From NCBI RefSeq assembly GCF_050436995.1, contig NC_134776.1, positions 15,665,001 through 15,729,000 on the forward strand: 64,000 bases of DNA. Reading direction: 5' to 3'. The notes beneath the pieces are model-generated. The model ran no database searches and was not told the DNA's origin. It saw only the letters and a program-made list of their open reading frames with translations. Below, one piece after another: positions 1-14,774 of the stretch. Each line of letters starts with the position of its first letter. The stretch's first letter is position 1. Position numbers and translations under genes: made by a program. Source of the stretch: Anticarsia gemmatalis (taxonomy: Eukaryota > Arthropoda > Insecta > Lepidoptera > Erebidae).

Positions 1-2092
1 GTGTTTTTTTAGGTTTATGAGTATGACACAATCGCTCGGCGTCACTTAACGATTACACTCTGTGTATGTATTCAAATTAGATTTTTTATTAACCGTAACC
101 TATTTAGTTCTTAGCACCGCGACTGAGTCTGATTGTTAGCGCTCGAAACGTGGGAAGATAGCCAAAGCTGTAGCCACAAGAAGCAAAGTACCATTAACAT
201 AATGTGAGTATTTACTAACAGTAGATAACTATGTACAAGTCGATTGAGCTGTAGTAGGGAGACCGCATCCGCGTCCGCCTCGCTTTGTATTAATCATCAC
301 ATCAGGATATGTTCTTGGTAAAGCCCCTATTATTATTAACTGACTATAGCTCTATTCCGTTTTATGTGTACAGTGTAGTTTAAATTCGTGAAATCCGTAT
401 AGAAAAGCGGAATTGAGACGTATTGTGATTGGATATTTTTTTGTTACTTCACCAAATATATTAACTCCATCATTCAAGCAACATGCCATTCAAAACAGGT
501 AATGTTATTTAACATCAGAAGTGGAATAAGTCTTGTGGAATATATTCCTTCGAGACGAACACCACGTGTGTACATGTTACGCTAGCGTTATTGTTTTTTA
601 AAAATCTGTGTTTAAATTTATTTATTTTCTATGCTTGAGAGATTTAGGTATCTTACACAAGCTAACCCTTATTTAGAATTTGTTGGTTTAAATAAAGTTA
701 GCTGCAGTCTCTCAGGACCTTGGACAGCAGGAGAGGGGGGTCGGGGCGGGCGAGGGGACGGGGAGGAGGGGCATGGTCGCGGATGACGCGCGCCCTACTG
801 GCACACTGACACACTTACCTAGTGACAGTGGTACTGCTTTTGGTCTGACGAGGTCGATGCGTCCTACCTACGTATAAGATTATGTGTGTATTGATAGACG
901 TAGTTATAGTACGCGTACTACACATTCAAGCGTGTAAAAGGGCTGAAACTACTCGCTCACCCCACACCCTCATTTTACAACTACGCCGCCATTTTACGTT
1001 AACTAAATACAAACGTGTCTGCCAATTTACTGTTTTAAACGTAGATTACGTCATATACTGCAATACAAAGTGTGCAAAAATACGAGTTACTGTCGAAAAA
1101 TATTGCAATGCGAACAATATAATGAAAGTATTTATTTAATTATATCAACATCTGAAAATATTTTTCAGGAAAATTCACATATTAATATTCAAAAAATGTA
1201 AATATCAGATTACAAAAATATGTACTTAGTACCAACTAATACTACTAACATGCAAATCGTGATCAAGATACGTACATACTGCGCACACCTAAGTACTCAA
1301 TATCATTAAATTCTCTAAAATATGATGGCCTTGTAAAATTGCGTTTTTGTAAAAAACCTTGAGCATACAACTACATTCATATCTGTTTTTAAGCATTAAT
1401 TCAATTCACTGACTAAAATAAATCTCAATTTCTATTAATTGACGAAACATTTCTGTGTCAAGGTTCCACGTATTGCACAGAGTTGAAAGGTAAAATCTAC
1501 ATAGTTAAGTATTTCAACCTTGCTGAATATGTATTTAGCAATTAATTTTAAATATATAAAAACAAGTGAAATACTGTTACAAGAAAGAAGTTTGCCGTGC
1601 ATCTTCAGTTTGAATTTTTCATGGAATTTAAAGAACTTTACGTAAATTTTTCTTAGTTTAAGTTGACATAATTTTCTCGTTCAAAATCTAAAATTTCATA
1701 AATCCATTTTTTTTTCTGAAATCAGTTATAGGTTTGGTACAATCATAAATACGGGCGAAAGCAAAAAGAATCCTGTCTCTCCAAATATTTTATATGCAAT
1801 TCTAGTACAATCGAACATCCAGCAATTTTTTAAAGTATTACCATAACTGAAACTTGAGTCTATATTTTAGTTTAATTTCGCTGATACATATAAGTTGCTA
1901 AAATAGTATAAAGTATCTGCATTAGTTTCGTTCAACTTTCTTGCTACAAGACGTATTGGATAAGCATGAGTGCGGCACAAAATAACCGCATTGTGTAGAG
2001 ACTAGAGGGTAAATGTCGTAAAGGTGTATCTAAATCATTGATCCCATCCACTACTTGAAGAAAATCCATGTATTACTATGGTAAAATAAAGC
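1..2092. other. Non-coding stretch with one GC-rich block
   Basis: I see no supported gene. A GC-rich, purine-biased block at 717-800 (GGAGAGGGGGGTCGGGGCGG) stands out from the AT-rich surroundings. Just beyond it on the minus strand is a good splice-donor match, ACTAG|GTAAGTG, with the GT at 817-816. The block could be a promoter or a non-coding exon edge of the minus-strand gene. Short open frames here have no recognisable content. Confidence 0.3.
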
Positions 2093-2254
2093 GGGCTTAT
2101 CACGTATCTCAGTTGACAACTAGTGAACGACAAATTGATGGTTACTATTCAGTACATTGCTGCGTTGACGTTTCGTGTTATAATCTACGGGACAAAACAA
2201 TGTACACCATATAGTGGCTTTCAAATTGTTGTCAACTGAGATACGTGATGGCCC
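2093..2254. mobile_element. MITE family GGGC-TATCACGTATCTC, copy 1
   Basis: This 162-bp element has long inverted ends, GGGCTTATCACGTATCTCAG then TTGACAAC, mirrored at 2227-2254. The interior contains AGTACATTGCTGC and AATGTACA segments shared with the copies near 51.1 and 51.7 kb. Confidence 0.8.
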
Positions 2255-4296
2255 TCCAGATATTAAATATGTGGAAAAGACGTCACACGTTACATTTAGC
2301 TCTTGTTCTATAGCTTTCTTGCGTAATTCAATAATCTTATCATTTGGTTCTAAGACAATGACATCAATATTGACCGCGTTAATACACAATCAATCCATAA
2401 TTTCTCAATTATTATTTATTCGGCGGCTGCCTAGTGCGTAGTAAATAGTTCCAACAACACATTATAAGTGATCCCATGAGTAAATCGACATTCCCGTTTA
2501 GCCTTGACATGAGATTGCGGAAAACTACAGAAAATAATGATCATTTTTGGGATTGTTTCATATTTTCGTTCACCGTGAGACTTCATGATTATCACGAGTT
2601 TTTGAGATAGTTTTATGCACACAGTAAACTATGCTTTTCCAATCTTACCATGTAGATACATGTGTCATAAAAAATCCCCATATTCCAAATAAAGGCACTT
2701 CAACGGCTAACTTAATTACATTTTTTTACAAGGCAAAGAAAGTAGCTTTCTTTAACCAACTAACACAAGAATCGAATTATAGAAATAACGAGCTATTCAA
2801 CGAACTGCAACCTCCAGTTAAAAATTGATGTGCCCTAGATACCCCTAGGTTGCATGGGCTCCGATCATTTTTCGTTAAATAATTCCTTTGATCGGTTATG
2901 GCCTGAGCTGGCACAGTTATTGCTAATAGCCAGTTCAATGACGTATGATTAAAGCTTCACTTATGAGGACATCCAATGGCTTTAAATATAAATTAGAATC
3001 GATCTGTTTTTAAGTCTACTCAATGCCCTCGACACAATTTCTGCAATAGACTGTTAATGTTTTCCTTATAAGACGATTTTATATTCAGTGGTTAAGCTTG
3101 TTTTCTTTGAAAAAACTGGCGACATTATGGTTTCGCAACTATTGTCTGCAATGGACTGAATATGATATGGGCTATGTTAGCCACTGAATTGGGCGTATTT
3201 TAAGCAAATTTTGTGTACATACACTAGACACCTATTGTAGATTGTTAAATCAAATGCGGCCTAAAGGACCAAATAGCTAAAGGTGCATATCAAAAAAGAG
3301 ATGATCGTTAGGTGTCATTTTATCTAGCAAGATAACAATGATGCACTTCCTCAGCGTTTGTGTACCGAGAGTACTGGGTCAAGGCCACTTTATACTGTTT
3401 TAAGAGAGTACCCGTGTAACAAAATAATTCAATAGTATCAATCGATCTTAACTATTTAATTTTGCTATTGTTTTAGTGTTGACCTTTTTATGTAAGGCTG
3501 AATTGTTTTTGTCATTGCAATTGTTAAGAAAAAACAGTCTGGCCTCGTCATTGTGGGTAACCGAGCCGGAAAATAGAGATGTTTAATTAGATATAATTGC
3601 TGGACTGTAATGGTCAGCCTATGCCTAATTAATTGAACGTTGTCATACTACTCCACTGCGTAATTGACGTGTACGTTTATATTAAGTCTGTGATTTCTTA
3701 TTTAAGTAGAGTGTAAGTGAACATCCTGTTAAAAAAGTTGCTCAAGTAGCATTTATACGAGGAGTTCTGCGTCTGACTGCATTATTATGTGTCCTGTCGT
3801 TATTTAATCCATATCGTGATATTCACTGAGCGTGTAGAGTTGTGCACTAATGGCAGTTCTAAGTATGGTTCACTAGATATCTCAATGAGATCTTGATATA
3901 GAACACGATTAATACTTTACGTCTAGCCTTCGCCTTAGGATCATTAATAATGACATGTTTTGTCTCAAATATGAGTCAATAATTTTTCGTACCGGATTTT
4001 CGTTTCGGAATCTTTTTTAGCATCACATAATTTACACGAATAATCTTCTAAAAGTATTATTTAAACGCAGCCAATATGATTGATATAATGCTGTATTCCT
4101 GTGCAAAAGGAAGTAAATACAAACTTTTGAAGAGTTAGATACAAGTAGTTCTACCTTGCCTACACACATGACTAAGTTTTCACATTAAGAGAAACTAGGT
4201 TGTACACTAAACCACGGCTGTATTAGAGGTTATTTTATTATAACATCGGTATGAGCAGCGTCTGGGGTCGGCACGAATATAGGCCAAGTTTATACG

Positions 4297-4307
4297 AAAG
4301 TAGGTCA
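4297..4307 (+). promoter_or_regulatory. Monomeric REV-ERB/ROR-type site
   Basis: AAAGT AGGTCA is a full match to WAWNTAGGTCA. A related site, AAGTAGGTCG, lies at 4660-4669. Confidence 0.4.
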
Positions 4308-5645
4308 GGGGGATTTAAACAACTGGGAGTTAACGATCGTTCCTGTACGGATATTTCTGTAGCTGTGCGTTTCGAAATTCATTAATATCATATCATGTTT
4401 TAACACTTCGAAATCTATAAACAACGTGATTTAAAAAAAAAAACAATCTTCAAAATAATGTAAAAACAAACACTAAGGATTTATTGGAATCAATCTAAAT
4501 AATAATATGATTTAGAGAAAAAACCTAATTAAAAAATATTTGTATTGGTACGCGCTTCCCTACATATTGCAGACTGTGACGCGGTCACTATTTTGGAGTA
4601 CCAAGTGCATTTTATACATGTATATAGGAACGAGGTAAGTGGGTCATGATCAATCGAGAAGTAGGTCGGAGGGAATCGCATTCATGCCTCCCCTCCGCGG
4701 TACGCACGAGCTGTGGGGTGGGTAGAGCGACGCGAGCACAGCCCTGCCCTTGCTCTGTCATCTATTCCAGCCAAGGCGCTGTTTAAATAGAATGCCTAAT
4801 TCTCATTGACTACGTTATTTCTGACAGACTACTGTGCATATCTGTTGCAAATATTTAGACATTAAAACTTGGCAAATATATTAAATACACACGTAAGTAC
4901 ATACACTCCTACCAAATCAGCATGCAATCAAAACTAGCAGGTCGGCACAATATAGTTTTTATATTACAAAACTGTTTATTGCAGAGTCATACGGATTAAT
5001 ACTTCCATGCGTAGCACATGAGACCGGATGTACACTCTATGAGTATATTCCGCTCAGTAAAAATACAAAACAGCTTCGGTATGCAAAATAAACGGATCAA
5101 TAACATTTTAGTACCTCTATGTGAATAAATAAAAGATCATTTTCATATAATATAACAATATTGGCACGTTCACCATTCACTAATTGTATGTTCTGCTCAC
5201 TTATCTATATAGCGATGACATAAAAAAATTGCGATAACGCCGAATTTTTGTGATGTTTGACGCCAAAATGTCTTCGTCGATAGCACAACAGTGCGTTATT
5301 ATAAATTTAGAATGAGCATTAGTTATAGCGCGAGTATTAAACAAGATAAAATAAATTTTCACTTTTCAATGTAATGAAAATGCCAGATACGAGGTAATGG
5401 TGGTAATGGATGTTAATTCAGCACGTATAGTTAAAGCACGGTCACTATTATGCAGCCGAGTTACCCTTGACGTAACCGTGAATGCGTCGCATGCACTCGC
5501 ACTGCATACGCATAATCGTGTTTCCATCACTTAATAGTACATTCATGTAGGTTGTTTATATAATTTAAACATCCATATATTGCCGCAAGTAGGTCAAGTT
5601 TATAAAAACCAGGACAGAGGATAACAGAAATGCAGTGGTCACTCG

Positions 5646-5656
5646 AATGTAGGTCA
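5646..5656 (+). promoter_or_regulatory. Monomeric REV-ERB/ROR-type site
   Basis: AATGT AGGTCA is a full match. A near match, AAGTAGGTCA, lies 55 bp upstream at 5587-5596. Confidence 0.4.
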
Positions 5657-5754
5657 CGCACCACTATATGTATACATACCTGCTGTCATGCTTCATGTTG
5701 ATGTCATTTATATTACGTGCTCAGTTATTTTTAAGGTAAATATGTGGTATTAAC

Positions 5755-5765
5755 TGACCTAATTT
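5755..5765 (-). promoter_or_regulatory. Monomeric REV-ERB/ROR-type site
   Basis: On the minus strand AAATT AGGTCA is a full match to WAWNTAGGTCA, about 100 bp from the site at 5646. Confidence 0.4.
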
Positions 5766-8700
5766 TATTGTTTAAAAACTTAACAACAATACGGAGTCAT
5801 AAAGTAAAATTATTAATTAGACGACAGAGTGCTTCTGAGAACGCGACAGTTATTCATGGAATTATTGGATATTGAAATATGTGAGGCCATGCCAGCATTC
5901 ACGCCTAAGTTATTTTAAGATGCTGCTTTATTTATCATGCGGATAGTAATAATATGAATTTAATTTCCATTTTCTGGCGTCTTTACGCTACCCACTTGCG
6001 GCACATTAAATGTTCTAAAAGTGCACACAGCAGAGTTCCGTTATTTCGCAAGTTAGTCTTAATATTCGTCATTCCGAAAAACCCTGATCTCTCTGCAGCT
6101 GAGTCAATTTATTGTTAGGCTGAGTAAGTTGATAGAAGCGTTCCAGATTATAACAAGGTAATAAATAGTAATTTAAGAATTATTTCGATGTCATATGGTA
6201 ATTGAACTATTTTGAATTGATAACGTGTACAAAGCCAATTGTTGCAGGTTGTGCATGAAAAGTAAGTTCTTAATAAAATTAAAAACCTGTTTGCCCCTAG
6301 CGTTCATTCTCGGAAAAAGTTTTGTATTATATGTCTCTGAGGCCTCAAGTTAAGGTAAAACCACTCATAAAACTCTACGATGGGTGAATAGTAAAAATGT
6401 TTTTTAATTTGCCCTTAATTAAGATAATATAAAATAAAATATTTTAAAACATGCGTCATTAAACCCTCATAAATAACTGTCAAATTCTCTTAGAATTTTG
6501 ATACAAACATCTCATAGCAATTAGTCGTAGAAAATAATTAGCTTTTGAATGTCTATTTATATTATTACTTAATAATCATTTTGTATAGAAAAAGTTCAAG
6601 AAATATAGTTAGCTGTCACCTAATGAAGTGTTGTAATTAGTTTATAGCAGGGCTCGCTGTTTGAGATTAATGGACTGGAATATCAAACTGGATGTTTGAC
6701 TTATAATCTCGTGAAATCTCTTCTTTCAAATTTCCACATTTCAAACTCTTTTCGTGATCTTTGATCTTATTGATATAGATCTTCCCTTTATTCAAGATTT
6801 ACAGATACATTTCAATACCACGCTACTGCTACTTACAATTGATCTCGTTACATAGAATGTGGCGCAACATAACACACAAAAATCGACCATCAAATAGCTT
6901 TTTGTTTTAGAAAACCAGTAACAGTATTAAATGTCAACTAGAATAAAGCATTACTTAACCGAGTTGTAATCATTATAAACTAGCAGCCGACATATTTGTA
7001 ACATATATTGTGTACATGTAATGTGGTTAAAAAAGAGTGAAAGAGATAGAAACAAATGTTTTGAAAAGATTCGCCCAGTGGCTCGATCCGAACGAGCGAA
7101 TAAGTAGGCGAAGGTCAGGCGCCATTGTAGTCGACGTGAATATGGTGACGCTACACCTTGAGACTGGAGATAAGCTGTAGTTGTTGCGTGAAGCTGCTAA
7201 CTTGTGCGACTGTGCGTCCAACAATATTTACCTATGCACTTGTCATATAAATAATCAACTCGCGACGCACAAAAATGTTTCTCACACTCAAATTCTTTAT
7301 TTGGAAGGAATGTTTACGTAATTGTAGAAACTAATACTGAAAAAGAAACAAATAACCTACTTTACGTGGAGGCATTCCACTGTTATTGCATTAACTACTT
7401 ATTGATTTAAAATGTTTAGTGTTTCATAAGACATTGTTCTAGATTTTGTAATTAGCTTTTGGACTATTTGGTACCGAAATTTAGTCACTGAGCCTCTTAG
7501 TTACTTGAATAATACCTAGTAACTAATATATGCAGATATTTTGATGTCTATAGTGGGCTGGAGATCGATGGGAATTTATTGAAATGTATCGTTCCGTATT
7601 GATTTCTGAACAGTAATTTGCTTTAAAATTATACGTATTGTCGTGCAGGTTACTACAATAACACGGGGTGTCCTTATTTGTGTATGTGTATCTTTATTTG
7701 TCCCCCGACCACCTGCATTAGCCATGGTATCGCGCCCATGAAGGTGGTTTAATATTTCACGTAGCATTGCTCTACTTTCGTATTTCTTTAAAGTTTAATC
7801 TATCCAATATGGCTCAATCGATGCACCAGTTTGAAATTAAAAATCTCTAGATATAAAAAATAAAATGTATGGGGCAATAAACTCTACTAATTGAGTATTT
7901 TTAATAAACGGCACAAAAAATATGGATAAAATAGGTACGTTTTTCCTAAATACCCGAATAAGACGTCATTGTTTAGTGCATTAGTACTATAGACACATCT
8001 CTATCTGAAAGGAAGAAACAAATAGATCTCTTGTCTGGAGAGCAATGTGGAGGTCACACGACCATTGTTAAGAGCCAGCTCCTTTCAACTTTATATTAAA
8101 TCAGAAAATATATTAGGATTAAACAAGTATCTATGATGAGGAATTTCTGTAGATGACTCAACAAAATTCCCAATTTTACGAAACTTCCACAAATTATGGG
8201 ATGGCGCACACGTTAAATTCTTTGCTATAATAATATGTACCACGTTAGAATTCAGTAAAGACAGATAGATGTTCCATCTGGCTCGTTAACTAAATCTAAT
8301 CGAGAAAAAGTATTAACTTCAAATAAAAAATCTATATCTCCAAAAGCAGAACGCGTTCATACTGCAGTAAATACTTCACTCGCTCGAATATAACTCGAGA
8401 AATATCAAGTTATTTAAAAGTATTTTGGGTACCTTGAATAGTAAGGCCACACAAGCAAACAAACAGTACGTATGCAATATACGTCTGATAGTCTGACCAC
8501 ACATTGCGTCTTGTACCACTTCACCGCCTACTTACGTTAAAGGTGTGAAAACTTCCAACAAATCCAATACAATTTCTTGTTTGTTTCAGAAAGTTCGAGA
8601 ACGGTGTTAATATAGCCGGCAATGGACGGTAAACCGCGAGTCAGTTCGCATAGTAAATCATGACACTGACATCGTAGTTGTTCTCCTCGACCTAGTCTGC

Positions 8701-10514
8701 TGGTGAGCCATCTAAGGAGAGCTATCGAGAGCATGGCCACCGAGCTCTTAAGGGGGCATTATTGGCTGCCTTTTCGTTTTTAATTTTCATTCACCAAAAC
8801 CTTTACCAAATAAGCTACCTATGAATCATGGTAATATTGTACTTTCAAAATGTATTGAAATTACATAACATCAAAACGGATTGATTTGAGCGTTTTACTG
8901 TAACTACGTGCGTTTCATGTTTTCAGTAGTCATGACTACGTGAATTTATGGAGAGATACATTTTATTTTTGCCTGAAATCATGGTAAGGTATCTTTTTAT
9001 TCACATCTTTCCAAAATATTTATTTTCCAAAGTAATAGTTTAAAGATTAGAAGTTTTAAATAAGGTGGACATGGGCTGTCGGTGACTCTACATTTAAAGA
9101 AAACAACCGAATCAAAATGAAAGTTTTCTTTTTAGAATTTTACAACACTTTTAGCTCGTAAAAGTATAAATAAAAGCATTAACCGCTCTAGTATTTCCCT
9201 TTTAATTGTTTATGACATTACAATAAATCGTAATTATATCTATTAATAATTTTATTAGTTGCAATATTTTGCTGAGCCGATTGTAAATAGGTACCTCGTT
9301 AAGTGTACGGTGTGTCGATATAATAAGCTTGGTTTGGCTGATGTCATAGTGTTATATCTCTCAAACACTCTATGTTTATGCTGAGTAATGTCAAATTGAG
9401 TGCGGACTATAGATTTAACATGTATCTATATCAAACCATTTACCAACTTTAAATACAGTATCGAATTATGAGTAGACACATTAAGTGTATTGTTTCAAAA
9501 CAAAAAGCTCATGTTTTAAGTGTTGGGGAAAATAGTTCAATGTTAGAATTTAAAGTACCTACCTTCATAAGATATTCTGATTCATTCTATGAAATGCATA
9601 CAGGTAAACACAAAAAAATATTATATATTTTATCCTTTTAATTTAGGTGTATGGCAGTCTGTTTGTATGGTCAGTCCTCAAATCAAACGATACCTATTAT
9701 AAATTCTCAAAGTGACATAATTTGCAGCTATAAAGGTGTATCTTTCCACAGTAGAGTCACGGAGAAGCGCTTGATTTAAAAATGAGTAACTGTCGGCGAG
9801 TAGAGATGATGTAAATATATAAATATTTTAAAAATACAAGTAATTCTTTAAATATTCGAAAACTACAAGTATCGTTGGTTGCGACACTGAATCGAATTAA
9901 TTACCTCGCAACCGGGCGTAGTATTAAAAAACGGTTTGCGCAAGAGTCGATCCGCACCTTGACACAGATAGCGCTCAAACTGTCGTTTTGAATACACAAA
10001 AACCGGACGCTGCCTCCACTATGTTAAAGTTACTTGTGCACAACCATACTCGCACACTACGTTCACAGCAAACTTATAAAAATTATACATTAAAACCTTC
10101 TATAATAACTACTTACTACCGATTTAATTTAACACTAATCAATGTTACTCAAACTACAACCGAGATTGTAGTAACAAAAATTTCGTTTTCAGTCCTGACT
10201 GTAATAGTGAATGGTTGTTATACAACTTTCTGTACGTAAACTTCCACAACAGATGACAGCCCTACATACAAAACAAAAATGGCTAGAAATTCAAATTGAG
10301 GTTAAGACTTATGCTAAGTTATTGGCAAACCCGACGAGACAAAGAAGCTCACACAAAAAAGAATGTACAGAGATGGTACACGTGTAACGAGTTGCGTAAA
10401 AAGCACTCTGTTTAAACGTGCTTATCTCAGTATTGGCAGCCGCAGGAGTGGGCAGGAATCGGGGACGCATCACACATTTTAATAAGTTTAAAACTTCGAG
10501 TTTATTTTATAAAT

Positions 10515-10720
10515 ATACTAGCTTTTACCCGCGACTTCGTCCGCCACCTGAATTTTCCTATGGAAATGCGTTATTTACCCGGGGTAAAAAGTAGCCTATG
10601 TCCTTTCTCGGGTATCAAAATATCTCCATACCAAATTTCATGCAAAATGGTTCAGTAGTTTAGGCGTGATTGAGTTACAGACAGACGAAGTTACTTTCGC
10701 ATTTATAATATTAGTATGGA
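10515..10720 (+). repeat. LINE/SINE-type 3' tail, copy 1
   Basis: It starts ACTAGCTTTTACCCGCGACT and contains CCAAATTTCATGCAAAATGG TTCAGTAGTTTAGGCGTGAT. It ends TTTATAATATTAGTATGGA. This is a very common lepidopteran interspersed repeat type. A second, weaker tail with the same ending style follows (10721-10858). Confidence 0.7.
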
Positions 10721-13700
10721 TTTAACCAGATTCTCAAAAAAATTGTGTCGTGGTAGTCGTCCAGCCTATCATGCTATATTTCATCAAAATCCGTCCAGCA
10801 AACCATTAAGTCATAAAAGTGTTATAGGCAGAGTTACTTTCGTTTTCAATAGTATGGAGGCATCGATTGCAATAATTAATGTTAATTAATCGGTATCTTG
10901 ATTATGCAATCATCTTAACGATTTTATTAATTAATAGTAAGATAGAAGCCCTAATTGTGATACCATGATTAAAATAAAATACAATTAGACGTTCTGTCAA
11001 AATGCAATACACAATTAATGTCAAAATAAGTATTCAATATAACTATGTAGTACAGTGAGTTAAAAGAAATTAACTGAATATTTCTTAACTATAGTAAATT
11101 ACATAATTCTACGATATTCATTGTGATACGTCAACAAAGTTAAATCTCTATTTCTACGTCACACTTAGCCAACAGCGAGTCATAAATCGCTTCACTTTAG
11201 AGAAAAAATCTAACATAATATACAAAGAGACATAACGAACTAAAGAGACTAGTTTCCCTAAACGCCAGCGACATAGTTTCTTTGAAAAGAACTCGTAAGT
11301 ATATCGGTTACCTAATCAAACTCTTTTGTATTTGACGTCTACGCCTAGTCAAACGACATGACAGCCAGATATCTTGCAATGTGTGGGTGATATTAGATAC
11401 ATTTTCTATTTCCTAAACTCGATCATGGCCAAACTGGTTTCGGTACCTTTTTAGTGCAAAAATTGTTGGCTGATGATGCACAAATCACAAACGCGTTTTT
11501 AAGAATATAGAATACTTTTCCTTTTAAATGGTTACATATTATATCCCGTTAAATTATTGTCGAATCCACTAAGGTTTAATGAATAGAAATCTAAAGCAAT
11601 TTTCAGTTTTTAACAAAAATACAGCGCGATAAAATCTTGTAACTTTCGTTTTCAAACGCGTAGTGTGTACCTAGCATTTGCGTAAACATTAGAAACTACG
11701 CGTATTCTAACTAGTTGTATTATTCTCTTCTCGTCTTTTATTTTTAGAAAATTCAAGTTCAGTCTTTGACAATTGAAACGCCAGCAAAATAAACAATCGA
11801 ATGTGTGACGTAATGTTCAAGTTATTGGAGTCTATTACGAAAGCCGTGACGAGCACTTGGCCGAAATTATCTTTCACATGTCTCGCTATTGCCAAATAAC
11901 ATGCTCTTATAAAGATGTCGTTTTCTTTTAACTAATTGCCGTATACTGTTTTAATTGTTATTGATTAACTTTTAAAACATGTTGTGTTTTTTGTTAAAAT
12001 TTAGTAGGGAATGTGCAAAAAACTTAAGTTATCACAAACTGTTTAGTATACTTTTATACTAGACACTATGTTTTTAGACGATTCGGGAAAAATATTTCTA
12101 TAGCAAAAGTGTGATGGTAGTTTGTGTGGAGTCGACGTGAATAGTTTATATAATGTAGCAATACAGCCCTTAGGGAATTTTCCTATGAGACTACGCCAAA
12201 CGCCGTCCGCCCATCCCTTCAAATTTCAACTAGTAAATTTTCCTTACTATGTAGCTTTCTTAAAGGTCAAAGTTAACCACTGAGTTGACCAATTTTGAAC
12301 CTACCTTTAGTTAAAACCTTTACAGGCACAAAAAGAGTTAAAGAAATAGTTTGATAGACCGCGCTAATTTATCAGGAACTATTTACTGATCTGATAGAAA
12401 AAGCTCTAACACTAAATTGTCTCCGAATGCAAAGCAACTCATAAAGCGGTTAAAGCAATTTTATGTAATTACGTAATAAGAATATGTTATTTCTGATTTT
12501 AAACAAATTCTATCGACTAGAAGAAACTTCATGTAATTGGAGTTTAAACAAAAAAGTATTAGTAGATTAATGTCGCATAGAAATACTGTTCGTTAGCGTA
12601 TAAATACTTAAGCAAGGCTACATAATGTACACACATAATCTAATCCAGAAGATGGAAGAAACACGTGGGTTGGTGCAATACAAGTGGATGACGGCTGCTT
12701 TACATAATGGAAAACACTCGGTGCCCCTTGAGAACATGCTGTCTTTACGTTCATTTATTTAATCACTTATGGCCGAAGTCTACGACCTGAGTACCTCACT
12801 AGTTACTCACATTAATAACCTAAGGTGTTGCTTCATTCGAATCAATGAATACCTATAAAATGCTACTATTATGAAACTTGAGAGAGGAGCCTCGTCACAT
12901 TATTATTATGCGCCACCACACGTTCAAATCACATGAATGAAACATGCACTGCATATTGAACTTTCTTTAGCCGCATGACAGTAAGTACATGCTCAAATGT
13001 GATTAAGAAAACCAGACCGGAGTGTACACGAGTCTCTGATTACGAAATATCAAGGACATGGGCTCTCAATTACACAGGGAAGCCTTATGAATCGTTACGT
13101 GGGTAGGTGCCGTCTAGCCATACATCTATACACCACGCTTGTAAAACTTGTAATGAAACTATTCCATGTCCTAGTTGCCAAATGTAACTAATATTGTACA
13201 CTATGTCTTCTTTGCTCAAAATCCTTAAACCTGAAAAAAGCGTTAGCTAGATGTGTAATGCAGGGTCGAGGTTAGCCTCTTATTTTAATCTAGAATACAA
13301 CTCTGTATAAATATTAATGGGTTGCTGCATGCTGCTTTACATCTTAATATCTAACAAGGGGAGTATTTATATATTTGCCCATTAGAATTATGGAAAGCAA
13401 ACAACACATGTATGTCTGAATATCAGACGTACATAATATGCATTTTACTGTCTCATTTTAAAGTTAGTATTTTTTGCATTCTTGTCTCGTTATATTATTA
13501 TCTAAACTATCACAAGAAGATTCCAGAAACAAACTAGAAATTATGATACTGGTCCTGTTTCATTATTTTACTATTATCTTGGAAGTTTTTAGTCTGCAAC
13601 CTAATGAAGATGTGTGTTAAAACTTCATATACGGCACAAACTTATAACGATCAAAGTCTCGAGCTAAGTTTATAATTACACGAAGGAAAATACTACGTTG

Positions 13701-14763
13701 TATGAACTACATGTTATAAAGGAACTTGGTAAATATTATTTTTCTAATAATAGTTAATGCCGACCTACTGCTAAGTGAAGGCCTTTACCATAACTTTCCA
13801 CTCTGTTTGGACTCTAAAAATAACAAGATTTACATTTCGTATGGGCTTCTTTCAGAGTATCACTTCACAGTATTTTGAGTGATCATTCCAATTATATTGG
13901 AATAAAATATTTCTAATTTGCAATTTCGAGGCTTCCTTCTTAAAACCGCTTTGGGATTTTCAATCGTTGTTCAAATGGTATGAGTAAAACGGCATCGCCT
14001 TGTTACCACCCTTGGCAGTATTGATGTTCGCAATACAGTTAATAAGGTAAAAGTAGGTGTAGACTCAGCAGGTAACGAACCTTTTTCGAAATGCGTGACA
14101 GCAAAGGCAGACTTATTGAAAATTAATCTAATCGATCGACCCGAAGTGAAAGAGGTGGAACTTAAACGCAGCTTAAAAATAACGCTTAAATTTTAAAATT
14201 ACAAAAACAATATATTTGGAAATACTTATTAAATTGCGTTTTAATGGTGTATTTTTGTCTACGAATTTTATTACTTCCATACGACGTGTGAATCGTGTTT
14301 AAAAAGCTTTATGAAAAATGATGTCGTACAAAAATAGTGTAGCGAGACTAGCCGATGTTTTCGTGTTAAATTGCAATGACAATAAAGAAACGTGGATCTG
14401 TGACACAGTTATAAAAATATATCCACCGATTTGGAAAACATCTAACTTATAAAAGGTCGACTACTGGTGGCTTTGCAGCTCAAATAATAAAACAAGCGAC
14501 GTTCTACTTACTAAAAATAAAATCTCAGTAAAGTGTGGTACTATTAGGGGACAGGAATTCATAATTGGTAATAGTACCTTTGGACGTATTTTGCATAAAC
14601 TACGTACGGAAATTAAAAAAAAAACAATATTGTACAGCAAATTCAAAACCGAAAAAGACAGTCACACTAATCCCTAGTCAAAATTAAAAAAGCTGAAACA
14701 ATTTATGTGGTATCAGAGATTTATGCAGCTGATAACATTCAACATGGGGTAGGGTTTTAAATG

Positions 14764-14774
14764 TATGTAGGTCA
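14764..14774 (+). promoter_or_regulatory. Monomeric REV-ERB/ROR-type site
   Basis: TATGT AGGTCA is a full match. It is followed by AATT and AGGTGT, a possible weak second half-site. Confidence 0.4.

Larger units (their letters stand above)
2255..10514. other. Non-coding stretch, probable intron
   Basis: I can support no coding exon or RNA gene. It holds nuclear-receptor half-site clusters (4297-4307, 5587-5765) and a GC-richer block at 4660-4790. Short open frames at 7027-7224 and 8537-8740 on the minus strand have no recognisable protein features. Confidence 0.35.
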
